A stretch of DNA of 64,000 nucleotides from Ailurus styani (taxonomy: Eukaryota; Chordata; Mammalia; Carnivora; Ailuridae), in the NCBI GenBank assembly GCA_002007465.1, contig LNAC01000339.1, positions 434,001 to 498,000 on the forward strand, in the 5' to 3' direction. Made by a program: the position numbers and the translations under genes. Numbering within the stretch: the stretch's first letter is position 1; every line of letters begins with the position of its first letter. Shown in pieces: positions 1-10,415 of this stretch. The notes beneath the pieces were generated by a model that worked only from the letters and a program-made list of their open reading frames with translations, searched no databases and was not told the DNA's origin.

Positions 1-1274
1 GCTTAATGTGTTTGGACAAATATATACTAACTTACATTGTAAAGCACTCTATGAATGAAATGATTTCTTATTATATAAACCAACAAAACAGTAATGAGTG
101 AGTTTCAGCCCTAAAGAAATCTCCAGACCTCTTTGCCAGATGTGCACCGTGAACAAATCATATTATATTTCATCAAAGGACTGGGAAATCCTTAACAATG
201 AATAGAACCTCAGCGGTTTATACCACTCATTATGAAACAATGGCCAATGCCCCCAGCTGGAAGACTAGCCAGGTGAACAATATGACAGTACAATGGGAGA
301 ATAAAGCATCTTCCAAACAAAACAAACCATGCATGTCCTTTTAGCTAGAAGCATAGCTCTCCAGTCAATGAAACAGGGTTCTGAGCATTAAACTGGGATT
401 TGGAATAGAACTAGGATTTTTATTATAAAATATTTAAAAATTAGAATTAAAAATATGAGTAGAACCTCAAGGATATAAGGAAGCAATTATAAAATGTAGA
501 ATTTCTATTAATAAAATTTTATTTCAACATTTTACATATATATAAACAGGAAAGGTATTGTGAAATTATTTAGATCTCCTAACAGGAGACCCTAAAAGAA
601 TACTCATTATTTATTTTCAAATATAAAGACTAGAGTAATGCTCCACCGATGAATAAAGTTAGGTTAATATTTAGATAATTTTTTTACATATACTCACTCC
701 ACTATTGTCCTTGGTGAACATGCTTCCTTCACACATAATTAACTGCTTCAAAGTAAAAGATGAACAAAATGGAAAGAAATCCCTTATCAAAACACATTGA
801 TTTATTAATCTCTATGACCCTCCTATGCTTACCTTTGTACAAGCATTACTATAATCAGCATCAGATACTACTTCGTGTTCTATTTTTTTTTCATTTTTCA
901 ATTATAGACTTCTTGCACTGTGTCCTTGTATATATTTAACACTTTTGAAATAATATATTATCCCAAAAATATACCAATAGTTACTAATAGTCCAGGGCAT
1001 TATCTTTAAATCTTTCTTGCTCTCAACCCATGAGATATGAATCTATCACTAAAGCTTTTCTATTTCACTTCTTACCTGACTCTCTCAGGTGCACCGTGTC
1101 CTGTTCATCCCCAAAGCCCATTGTTCCTCATCAGGCTTACCATCATGTGTCAGAGAGTTCCTCGTCTGCCCTTTCTTTGTCTTCAGTTTCAGTCAGCCCT
1201 CAAATCCATCCCTTGCACAGGAGCTAGAGGGACTGCCTCTTCTATAACATCTAAAGTTCCATAGATTACAAATC
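1..1274. other. AT-rich single-copy DNA, no gene seen
   Basis: I recognise no repeat family, RNA gene or convincing exon here. Two short overlapping open frames near 1030-1264 lack any family resemblance and sit in unremarkable sequence, so I treat them as chance. Homopolymer and ATATAT runs near 535-545 are the only low-complexity spots. Confidence 0.6.
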
Positions 1275-1592
1275 AAAATTTTATTTTTTATTTTTTATTT
1301 TTTTAAAGATTTTTTATTTATTTATTTATTTATTTCACAGAGGGAGAGAGATCACAAGGAGGNCTTTTTATTTTTTTAAAGATTTTTTATTTACTTATTT
1401 ATTTATTTCACAGAGGGAGAGAGATCACAAGGAGGCAGAGAGACAGGCAGAGAGAGAGAGAGGGGGAAGCAGGCTCCCTGCTGAGCAGGGAGCCCGATGC
1501 GGGTCTCGATCCCAGGACCCTGAGATCATGACCTGAGCCGAAAGCAGAGGCTTTAACCCACTGAGCCACCCAGGCGCCCAAAAAATTTTATT
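1275..1592 (-). mobile_element. Can-SINE (minus strand) with partly duplicated tail and an N
   Basis: Read on the minus strand, this is a tRNA-derived carnivore SINE. Its head is the complement of 'cactgagccacccaggcgcc' near 1558-1578, followed by a body with 'ctgctgagcagggagcc' and a tail of (AAATA)n. The short direct repeat 'aaaattttatt' at 1275-1285 and 1582-1592 is a plausible TSD. The tail segment appears twice, at about 1304-1362 and 1378-1435, almost identically, with an undetermined base (N) at 1363 between the copies. The low divergence of the body and the retained CpGs suggest a young insertion. It was inserted into or next to the tail of the older SINE on its right. Confidence 0.88.
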
Positions 1593-1771
1593 ATTTTTTT
1601 GATTTCATTTATTTATTTGAGAGAGAGAAAGAGAGAGTGCACATGAGCTAGAGGTAGAGGACAAGAGAATCTAAAGCAGACTTGCTGAGCACAGAGCCCC
1701 ATGTGGGGCTCAATCAGGGCCTGAGCAGAAATGGAGTTGGCTGCTTAACTGACTGAGCCATGAGGCGCTCC
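1593..1771 (-). mobile_element. Older Can-SINE (minus strand)
   Basis: A more diverged copy of the same SINE class. The body retains 'gagccccatgtggggctcaat' character near 1696-1715 and the head complement 'aactgactgagcca' near 1747-1760. It has lost part of the central B-box segment compared with the younger neighbour. The tail lies beside or beneath the neighbouring insertion, so its own TSD cannot be resolved. Confidence 0.82.
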
Positions 1772-4700
1772 TAACCACAGTTTTATTATTAAAAGCCAAG
1801 AAAGTGAAAACCATGCTGCTGATTAAATGACTGTACAATGTATTCTAATCAACTAGAATGCTGTTTTATATTTACTGAGATACTTTAAACTTATTTAGAC
1901 ATGTATTTTCATCATTATTCTCTCTCGTGTATAGATATATATACAAAAGCAATTGGTTACAGAATTCTTAAATCATCTTCACATTTACAGTCCAGCTCTT
2001 CTGAGTCACATTTCAGCTCACTGTTTCTGAATTGATGTTTTTCCATTCAGTATTCTTGCCTGCGCTATCTAGAGACTTGGCAGAGCAGCATTTAAATCTT
2101 AAAAATCTTAATCGAATTTTTTATGTGTCAATTCTAAAACGTGTGAAGAGGTACACACTTTTTCAAAATTCTTTTAGGGCATAACTAAGCGAATATCAAA
2201 AGAAACAAAACCACCAACCAAACAAAAAAATCCTGCCACTCTAAACCCAGAGAGTGACGGTGGAAATGAGATTTTCTTAGATAGTTCTTGCCAATTCCAT
2301 TTCCTGGACTACATTTTCCATTTCACTCCCACTTGCCCAAGCCACTGTGGGACTCCTGTTATAGGTGAATGGAAATCTCTGGTTTCTATAAAATAGTTGG
2401 GGACACATAGTTGCTTTTATTCATTCAAAACCCAAGTAGTTCTAAGAGCCAATATGTAAACATTTATAATTTAACCCTTATATAAGTTTGAGAATAGTTT
2501 TGTGTAACACAAGCCTACAAAAATTCTCCATAAATAGGATCACCTGTTTTATAAAATTTCATATCTCTATTTTGAGAAGATAAATACCATGTGCCAATCA
2601 ATTCTTCATGGAAATTATGCTATAAATCAACATGTAAGTTACTTTGGTTAAAATGATATATTTTAAATATTTTTATATTTCCCATATTCTAAAAGTTAAG
2701 AATAGTATCATATTCAAGCAACTAGTGAAGTCCTAAATGCATGACAGTCAATTTTCTCCCTTTTTTCCTCTCCTTTCTTAATTTCATTGGAAAATTAAAA
2801 CAGTTACTAGCAAATCTATTAATCTGTATCTTTTCATATTAAACACATTTTATATGTGAAATAAACAGTGAGAATTGTCTGGTAAATTAATGACTTATTA
2901 GTTAAATTTAACTTCCAAGTTGAACAAAAACAGTATTCACCCCTATAATGATGAAATTAACATACAAATCTATGTTGCCAAATTTTTACCAAGATTATTC
3001 ATTTTTACCATGTTGATTTTGGTATGTAATAGCATAAGTCTAATTACCTTCAAAAACAAAGTTCTTTTTAACAGCTGATGCAGTAAAATTAGTAAAAATG
3101 TTTACAAATAACATCAGTTGGGAATTCTTAAGACAGGAAAGATTTATTTTATTTTTTGTTTTTTTAAAGACAGAGAATTTAAGAATAGTATCATCATCAA
3201 CCAAATATTAAGTTTAAGCCTCACAAGGACTCTGAAATTCATTATTGAATTAAAATATGCAATTGCTTTTCATTACAAATGCCTTGCTAATTCTTTTCTT
3301 GTCTTAGCTCAGGAAGGGAATTAGAATCATTTAAGCAATTTGAGTAAATGTTTGATATTTTGAGCAGCATTTAAATTTATCTGACATACAACATAAGTTA
3401 AATGGAAGAGAATCTGAAATCATAAAGGTGAAGAAAAATGGTCATGATAAAATTAATATTGGAAATAATGATCTACAAAGTATAATCTAGCAAGAAAAAT
3501 TCTACATTGTATATAAACATTATATGTAATGTAATAAATAATATATAAACATTGGTAAGTGAAGAAAGAAATATAAATTCAAGTAAAGATATTTGAATAT
3601 AAGGTAAAATTGGAAGGTTAATGTTTGACTTTGGTTGTTGCTGTAAGTTGTAAAAATAGTTTTTTTACAACCTTATTTTTTTTTTTTACTCTGTTCAGGA
3701 GTGTGTTTTACTCTGTTTAGGAAAATGATTACTTCAATTTCTCATGTATTCACCTTTTATTTTTCATGGTGTAATATTAATGATTTTAATTCATAAATCA
3801 TTATATAACAAGGACTAGAAATTCAAAAATTAATGATTCCCAAGTAGAAGTTCCTAACATTTAGGACAATTGTTATAGAAATGTAGATTAGAAGGTAGGG
3901 CATATGAGGCTAGAACAAACAAACATTTGACTAGCTAATCAAATCAATAACAAATAAAGATAAGAGGAAAGTTTTGATAAAATGCTGAAATGCAGAAGAA
4001 AAATAGTAAAAATAGAAATGAAGGCCACTACTTTTGGAAAAGCATAGGCTCCACAACATAATTGAAGTGTAACCACTCTGAGCTTGAATAAATAAAATGA
4101 GGATAATAAAGAAGTTATTCTGAGACTCAAACTAGGTATTCCACAAAAGTATAAGCATAGTATCCAGAAAATAGACTCTCAGAAATGATAATGTAATTTT
4201 TACAGAGGTTAACTTCAGGAAAGTAGTAAAAAGTCAAGTCATATTTTATTACCTATTACATTATTTTAAAATTCTTAAAATATTCAGATAAAAATTGTTC
4301 TTAATACTGGTGACATTGCTGATGACTCAGATGTTTTATAGGAATCTTGTACAGGCCTAACAGTTTTTGATACTGTCATAAGACTGGTTTAATATACAGA
4401 AAAGAATAGATTGGTTTAATACACAGAATTAAACACTTAGTGATTCATAATATTAAATCAGATAGCTGCTATGGCTTTACCATCTCAGTAATAATAAAAA
4501 CTTAGAGAAACAGAAATAAATATCAGTAAATCAAAAATGTGTCTTGAAATATTTCTGTAGGATGCTCTTAGTGTTAAGATTTTGGCTCTGTGGCCAAACA
4601 ATCTGGCTTTTTTTGATTTCCATTCTGATTCTAAGGGTATTAATGGTCAAACTATGAGAAATAAATGTTCACACATATTCCTTACAATTTAGAGCTTATA

Positions 4701-5497
4701 TAAAATATAATAGTTTGCAATTCCTTCTTCACAACTTCATCCACAGTGACTCAATAGCCTAGAAATGCTCATTATTTTTGCCACTGTCAGGACATAATTC
4801 ATTAGGAAATTTTATTTTCTCTCCCACATCTTCTCTATCAAATTTTATTTTTAAAATACTTAAAAAGGAAACCAGCTGAATTATATTAATGACTTAAGCT
4901 GTTAAGTTGTATTAAGACCTGAAAGTTGTACTGAAGTTTCTCCATTTCCTGTTACTTGAAAAAAACACCCACCAATCATTTCTTATTGTTACCATTTAAA
5001 AAGAAAAAAGGAAGTAATCACCCTATATTTAAACTAGTTTAAATTATAAGTTATTTGACAGATGACAATAGGTTAAAATTTAAGAATGATATGTCAACCT
5101 TCTTCACCGTTATGTTTTGCCATTTATAAGTGATAGGCATGACATATCAAATGAGTATGCCCTTTCTTAACAGAAAAGAAGAACTTCATCCTGGAAAACC
5201 AGAAACTGGAGTTGCGACACAGTTTGATATAAATTCCATATTTTCACATGTGCTTCTCTTGGTCATTTATTATATCTACCTTGTATTAAAACTTTCCTGG
5301 TTATCTATCTCCTGTTATTAAATAATTCAATAATTTAAATACTTTTCATCTTTGTTTACTTCTAGAACATACCATAGTAGCTTCTTCACAGCCAATTATT
5401 GGTAAATTTGTTAAATGAAGCAAATTGTACATTTATACTCATGCAGACTGACAATTTATACACTAAGTTGCATGCTCCTTGAAGGCAAGTACTCCAT
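1772..5497. other. AT-rich single-copy DNA
   Basis: About 3.7 kb without a recognisable gene or confident repeat. Open frames near 3118-3324, 3939-4130 and 5130-5321 have no domain character and are likely chance. A weak match to the end of an L2 or MIR element ('catgctccttgaaggcaag', about 5470-5490) is too short to call. Confidence 0.5.
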
Positions 5498-5837
5498 ATT
5501 TTATTTTATTTTTTAAAGCTTTTATTTAAATTCCAGTTACTTAACACACAGTATCATTAATATTAACTTCAGATGTACAATAGAGTGATTCAACACTTCC
5601 CTAGAATACCCCATGCTCATCACAAGCATAATCCTTAATCCCCATCACCTGTTTAATCATCCACCTCCCCTCTGGTAACCATTAGTTTTTTCCCTATGGT
5701 TAAGAGTCTGTTTCTTGGGTTGTTTCTCTTTCTCTTTTTCCCCCCTTTGTTTTGTTTCTTAAATTCCACATATGAGTGAAATCATATGGTATTTGTCTTT
5801 CCCTGGTTGACTTATTTTGCTTTGTAATACCATCAAT

Positions 5838-6025
5838 GGGGTGTCTGAGTGATTCAGTCTGAGTGATTCAGTCCAACTGAATCCAAGTCAACAAGCATCC
5901 AACTGAATTTTGGTTCAGGTCATGATCTCAGGGTTCTGAGATCAAGCCCCATGTTGGGATTCATGCTGGGAGTGGAGCTCACTTACAATTCTCTCACTCT
6001 CTCTCCTCGCAGCTCTAAAAAAAAA
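5838..6025 (+). mobile_element. Can-SINE inside L1 3' region
   Basis: Plus-strand SINE with a diverged head ('gggtgtctgagtgattcag'), conserved 'caggtcatgatctcagggtt' and a short A tail at about 6017-6025. The 14-bp string 'gtctgagtgattca' is tandemly duplicated at 5843-5856 and 5857-5870, and the B-box side is also altered. Inserted in L1 sequence that resumes after the next SINE. Confidence 0.83.
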
Positions 6026-6047
6026 GGTTTAAAAAGCATACTGACTT

Positions 6048-6250
6048 GGGGCTCCTGGGTGGCTCAGTCAGTTAAACATCTGACTCTTGATTTTGGCTCA
6101 GGTCATGATCTCAGGGTTGTGGGATTGAATCCCTCATTGGGCTCCCCGCTCAGCTGGGAGTTTGCAGGAGATTCTCTCTCCCCCTGTCCCTCTGCTCCTC
6201 CCTCCCACACTCTATCTCTCTATCTCTCTATCTAAAATAAATAAATAAAT
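6048..6250 (+). mobile_element. Can-SINE, second in L1 3' region
   Basis: Starts 'ggggctcctgggtggctcag' and ends in (CTAT)n followed by (AAATA)n. L1 sequence flanks it: 'gcatactg' on the left and 'agtactg' on the right form an imperfect TSD at the junction. Less diverged than the SINE 20 bp upstream. I infer two separate insertions at nearly the same spot of the L1. Confidence 0.87.
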
Positions 6251-6353
6251 ATATTTTTTTAAAGTACTGTCTCGCTCCATCCATGTCATTGCAAATGGTA
6301 AAATTTCATTTTTTGTGGCTGAGTAGTATTCCATTGCATGCATGCATATGTGT

Positions 6354-6382
6354 GTATGTGTGCATGTGTGTGTGTGTGAGTG

Positions 6383-6432
<50 letters not shown>
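6354..6432. repeat. Compound (TG)n-(TA)n-(GA)n microsatellite
   Basis: TG-rich repeats, then alternating TA, then AG dinucleotides lie directly next to one another within the L1 ORF2 C-terminal region. The position corresponds to the TATATA stretch found in other L1 copies of this window (near 13230 and 46860), so it probably grew from that seed. Confidence 0.9.
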
Positions 6433-6435
<3 letters not shown>

Positions 6436-6448
6436 GGAAAGAAATATT

Positions 6449-6500
6449 AAAGAAGTGGTGCGGTGGGTATATATATATATACCCACCGCACCACTTCTTT
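6449..6500. repeat. 52-bp perfect palindrome
   Basis: Left arm 6449-6468 is the exact reverse complement of right arm 6481-6500 (20 nt each), and the 12-nt centre is alternating AT and also self-complementary. The right arm is ordinary L1 sequence; the left arm is an inverted copy of it. It can form a cruciform or hairpin without an unpaired loop. Confidence 0.95.
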
Positions 6501-7827
6501 ATCCATTCACTTGTTGATGGACACTTGGGCTGTTTCCATAATTTGGCTATTGTAGTAATGCTGCTATTAACATCAGAGTGCATGTATCCCTTTGAATTAG
6601 TATTTTTGTATTCTTTGGATAAATACCTAGCAGTGCAATTGCTGGAATGTAGGGTAGTTCTATTTTTAACCTTTTGAAGAACCTCCATACTGTTTTAAAT
6701 AGTGGCTGCACCAGTTTGGATTCCTGACAATGGTGTAAGAGAGTTCCCCTCTCTCCGCATCCTCGCTGACACCTGTGGCTTCTTGTGTTGATGATTTTAG
6801 CCATTCTGACAGTATGAAGTGATATCTCACTTTGGTTTTGATTTGTATTAATCTGTTGAGCAGTGATAGTGAGCATCTTTTCACATGGCTATTGACCATT
6901 TGTATTTCTTATTTGAAAAATATCTCTTCATGACTTCAGCCCATTTTTTAATTGGATTATTTGTTTTGGAGTGTTGATTTTTATAAGTACTTTATTTATT
7001 TTGATACTAACTCTTTATCAGATATGTCATTTGCAAATATCTTCTCCCATTCTGTAGGTTGCCTATTAGTTTTGATGATCATATCCTTTGCTGTGCAGAA
7101 GCATTTTATTTTGAAGTAGTCCCAAGTGCTTGTTTTTGCTTCTGTCCCCCTTGCCTCAGGAGACATATCTAGAAAGAAGTTTCATTCTTTTGCATGAAAC
7201 TGTCCAGTTTTCCCAACACCATTTGTTGAAGAGACTCTTTATCCCATTGGATATTCTTTCTTGTTTTGTCAAAGATTAGGGGACCATATAGCTGTGGGTT
7301 ATTTCTGGTTTTCTATTCTGTTCCATATATCTATGTGTCTATCTTTGTGTCATTACCATACTATTTTGATCACTAAAGTTTTGTAATACAACATGAAGTC
7401 TGGGTTTGTGATGCCCCCAGCATTGCTTTTGCTATTCAGGGTCTTCGTCAAATTCATTCATGATAAAAAACCCTCAACAAAGTACATTTAGAGGGAACAC
7501 ACCTCAACATATTAGAGATCATTTATAAAAAATCCAGTTATTATCATCCTCTGTGGGAAAAACTGAAAGCTTTCCCTCCCCACTCAGGAAGAGGACAAGG
7601 ATGTCCATTCTTACCAATGTTATTTAACATAGAACTGGAAGTGCTAGCCACAGCAATCAGACAACAAAAAGAAATTAAAGGCATCCAAATTGTAAGGAAG
7701 AAGTAAAACTTTCACTATTTGCAGATGACATGGTACTCTCCATGGAAAACCCAAGGACTCTACCAAAAAATAGCTAGAACTGATACACACATTCAGTAAA
7801 AACTCAGGATACAAAATCAATGTACAG

Positions 7828-8006
7828 AAATCTGTTTCATATATATACATACACATATATACATATACATATGTGTATTACATATATGTATATTACATAT
7901 ATTATATTACATATATTATATACATATGTATATTACATATACATTATATATGCACATATACATATGTATGTATATGTGCATATATATATGTACATATATA
8001 TATATA
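7828..8006. repeat. (TA/CATATA)n AT-rich microsatellite in L1 ORF2
   Basis: About 180 bp of TATACA/TATGTA variants expanded between two pieces of L1 ORF2. Contains a hairpin with 20-nt arms and a 2-nt loop at 7945-7986. The purine/pyrimidine alternation throughout makes it prone to slippage and cruciform formation. Confidence 0.9.
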
Positions 8007-8255
8007 AAATGAAGCAGCAGAAAGAGAAATTAAGGAATCAAGCCCATTTACACTTGTACCAAAACTCATAAAAACCTAGGAATAAACCTAACCAAACAGG
8101 CAAAAGACCTGTACTCTGAAAACTACAGAACAGTGATGAAAGAAATTAAAGATGACACAAAGATATGGAAAGACATTCCATGCTCATAGATTGGAAAAAC
8201 AAATACTATTAAAATGTCTGTACTACCCAAAGCAATCTACACATTTAAGGAACTG

Positions 8256-9112
8256 CATATTTTATATCTGTATCCCTGGCTTCTCACAGAATATTTGTGA
8301 CATAGACATGGACAGTGAATAATTTTTACAGAATATTTTGATGGGGATACAAAACAGGGTTTTTTTTCAAGTAGTCATGAAAGTCAAAGTTTAATACCTA
8401 AATTGGATAAAATTTGAAGAAAGTTTTAAATGTCACATAATTAAAGACTATAGGTTTAAAATTATAGATACTGATTAATATTCCAGTTATGTCATTTAAT
8501 GGATATACCAGGATCACAAGCACATTGCCTCTATGAGCCTTATTTTTCTTCACTAAAGTGAGGAAGAAAAAACATATCTGTGCACCTGCTTAAGTTATAT
8601 AGTACCAGAAGTTTTTTCTCATCAGGTACTATGCCTGAGTCTTCAGCCGATTCATTCTATCAAGCCAACTATTTTGGGGTCACTGGGCATATGGTAACAC
8701 TAGTGAATACTCTTGGCGTTACTATATTTACTGATTTTCTTCTAAAGTCTGTTACTTAGTCAGTCATGAGGTATGTGAGATAAAATAGTAACGCATAACA
8801 CATGAGGTATTATCCAAATCCATGAGATTGGTACTGATAGAAGTGCTTCAGGTATTCTTATTAAGTACAAGGTGCTACTCAACCATGAGGAAAGGGATTG
8901 AAAAGAACCAACCTTTTCCAAGTTGATGTCTGAATTCCTACAGAATAATCTGATATTGATTCCTCAATCAATAGCCTCTGCTTTTGGCTGATTAAATACT
9001 CAGATCAACTTTTTTGAGGAGAAATCTATATCTTCAATCACATACACAGTCTCCACCATGGTCATTTGGTTCATGAACTCATTAGGCAAGAAATATGACT
9101 TCAGAAAAAGCA
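8256..9112. other. Single-copy DNA with a possible MIR relic
   Basis: Mostly unremarkable AT-rich sequence. About 8475-8610 resembles the core and 3' half of a MIR SINE in plus orientation ('cacattgcctctatgagcc', then a 'gtgaggaagaaa' purine segment), strongly decayed. No coding signal. Confidence 0.4.
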
Positions 9113-10415
9113 CCCTTTTTTTTTCATTGAATTATAGCTAACATACAGCGTTGTATTAGTTTCAGGTGTACACTATGATTCAACAATTCTATATATTACT
9201 CAGTGCTCATTATGTTAAGTGTACTTTAATATTTTTCTATTTCACCCATCTCCCCTGGCCACCTTCCTTCTGGAAACCACAGTTTGTTCTCTGTATTTAA
9301 GAGTCAGATTTTGTTTGCTTGCTTCTTTGTTTTCCTTTATATGTTCGTTTTCTTTCTCAAATTCCACATATAAGTGAAATCATACAGTATTTGTCTTTCC
9401 CTATCTAACTTCACCTAGAATTATATCCTCTAGATCCTTCCATGTTGTTCCAAATGTCAAGATCTTATTGGTTTTTAATGCTTGAGTAATATCTCCATAC
9501 CATATCTTCTTAATCCATTTATCCATAAATACTTAGGTTGCTTTCATACCTTGGCTACTGTAAATAATGCTACAATAAACATAGGAATGCACATATCTTT
9601 TCTAATTAGTGTTTTCATTTTCTTTGGGTGAATATCCAGTAATGGAATGAACTGAATCATGTGGTAATTCTATTTTTAATTTTATCAGATCCTCCCTACT
9701 GTTTTCAACAGTGGCTGCACCAATTTGTATTCCCACCAACAGTGCACAAAGGTTCTGTTTTCTCCACATCCCTGCCAACACTTGTTATTTCTTGTCTTTT
9801 TTTATTTGATGATGAATGATATTGAGCATCTTTCCATGTGTCTATTGACCACTGTATGGCTTCTTTAGAAAAATATCTATTCAAGTCCTCTGCCCATTGT
9901 TAATTGGGTTACTTGTTTTTCTGGTGTTGAGTTGTATAAGTACTTTATATATTTGGATATTAACCTCTTATCAGATATATCAAATATCTTCTCTCATTTA
10001 GTAGGTTGCTTTGTCATTTTGTTGATGGTTTCCTTCACTGTGCAAAAATCTTTTTATTTTGGTGTGGTCCCAATAGTTTAATTTTGCTTTTGTTTCCCTT
10101 GCCTGAGGAGACATATGTAGAAAACTGTTTCTATGGCCACTTCAAAGAAATTACTGCCTACTTTTTCTTCTAGGAGTTTTATGGTTTCGGGTCTCACAGT
10201 TTGGTCTTTAATCCATGCTGAATTTATTTTTGTGTATGATGTAAAAAGCTCACCCAGTTTCATTCTTCCACATGAAGCTGTCCAGCTTCCCAGTACCATT
10301 TGTTGAAGAGACTGTCTTTTCCCCCATAATATATTCTTGCCTCCCTTGACATGGATTAATTGACCATAAAAGTTTTTTTCCCCCTGGGATCTCTATTTTG
10401 TTCCATTGATCTATG
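9113..10415 (-). mobile_element. 5'-truncated L1 (minus strand)
   Basis: A poly-T run at 9113-9122 marks the 3' A tail, followed by L1 3' UTR and then ORF2 read in reverse. The last ORF2 text recognisable is the 'ctattttgttccattgatct' stretch near 10395-10412. No intact frame remains. Moderately diverged; no TSD found. It ends where retrovirus-like sequence begins. Confidence 0.85.

Larger units (their letters stand above)
5498..8255 (-). mobile_element. L1 retrotransposon fragment with inverted 5' part (twin priming)
   Basis: From 5498 to about 7448 the sequence is an L1 in reverse: A-rich 3' end, 3' UTR ('cacatatgagtgaaatcata'), then ORF2 C-terminus and mid-ORF2 read backwards. Two SINEs interrupt it at 5838-6025 and 6048-6250. 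From about 7449 to 8255 the orientation flips. ORF2 now reads on the plus strand, including the reverse-transcriptase active-site region (FADD, codons near 7717-7730), and ends just before the ORF2 position where the minus part begins. Two adjacent ORF2 blocks in opposite orientation with a small loss between them is the known twin-priming product. ORF2 carries stops, frameshifts and microsatellite insertions and is non-functional. The outer TSD was not resolved. Confidence 0.85.

Noticed and set aside
1504..1580. SINE heads as tRNA genes
   Set aside because: The tRNA-like heads of Can-SINEs resemble a tRNA but lack proper acceptor and anticodon pairing and are followed by SINE bodies; they are retroposons.
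5130..5321. Plus-strand 63-codon frame as an exon
   Set aside because: No convincing splice sites, no resemblance to a protein family, AT-rich surroundings.
6212..6688. 158-codon minus-strand frame
   Set aside because: Made of L1 ORF2 C-terminal text, SINE tail and TA/GA microsatellite; not a gene.
7820..8071. YIHIYMYI-type repetitive peptide frame
   Set aside because: Translation of the TATACA microsatellite in L1; no biological protein.
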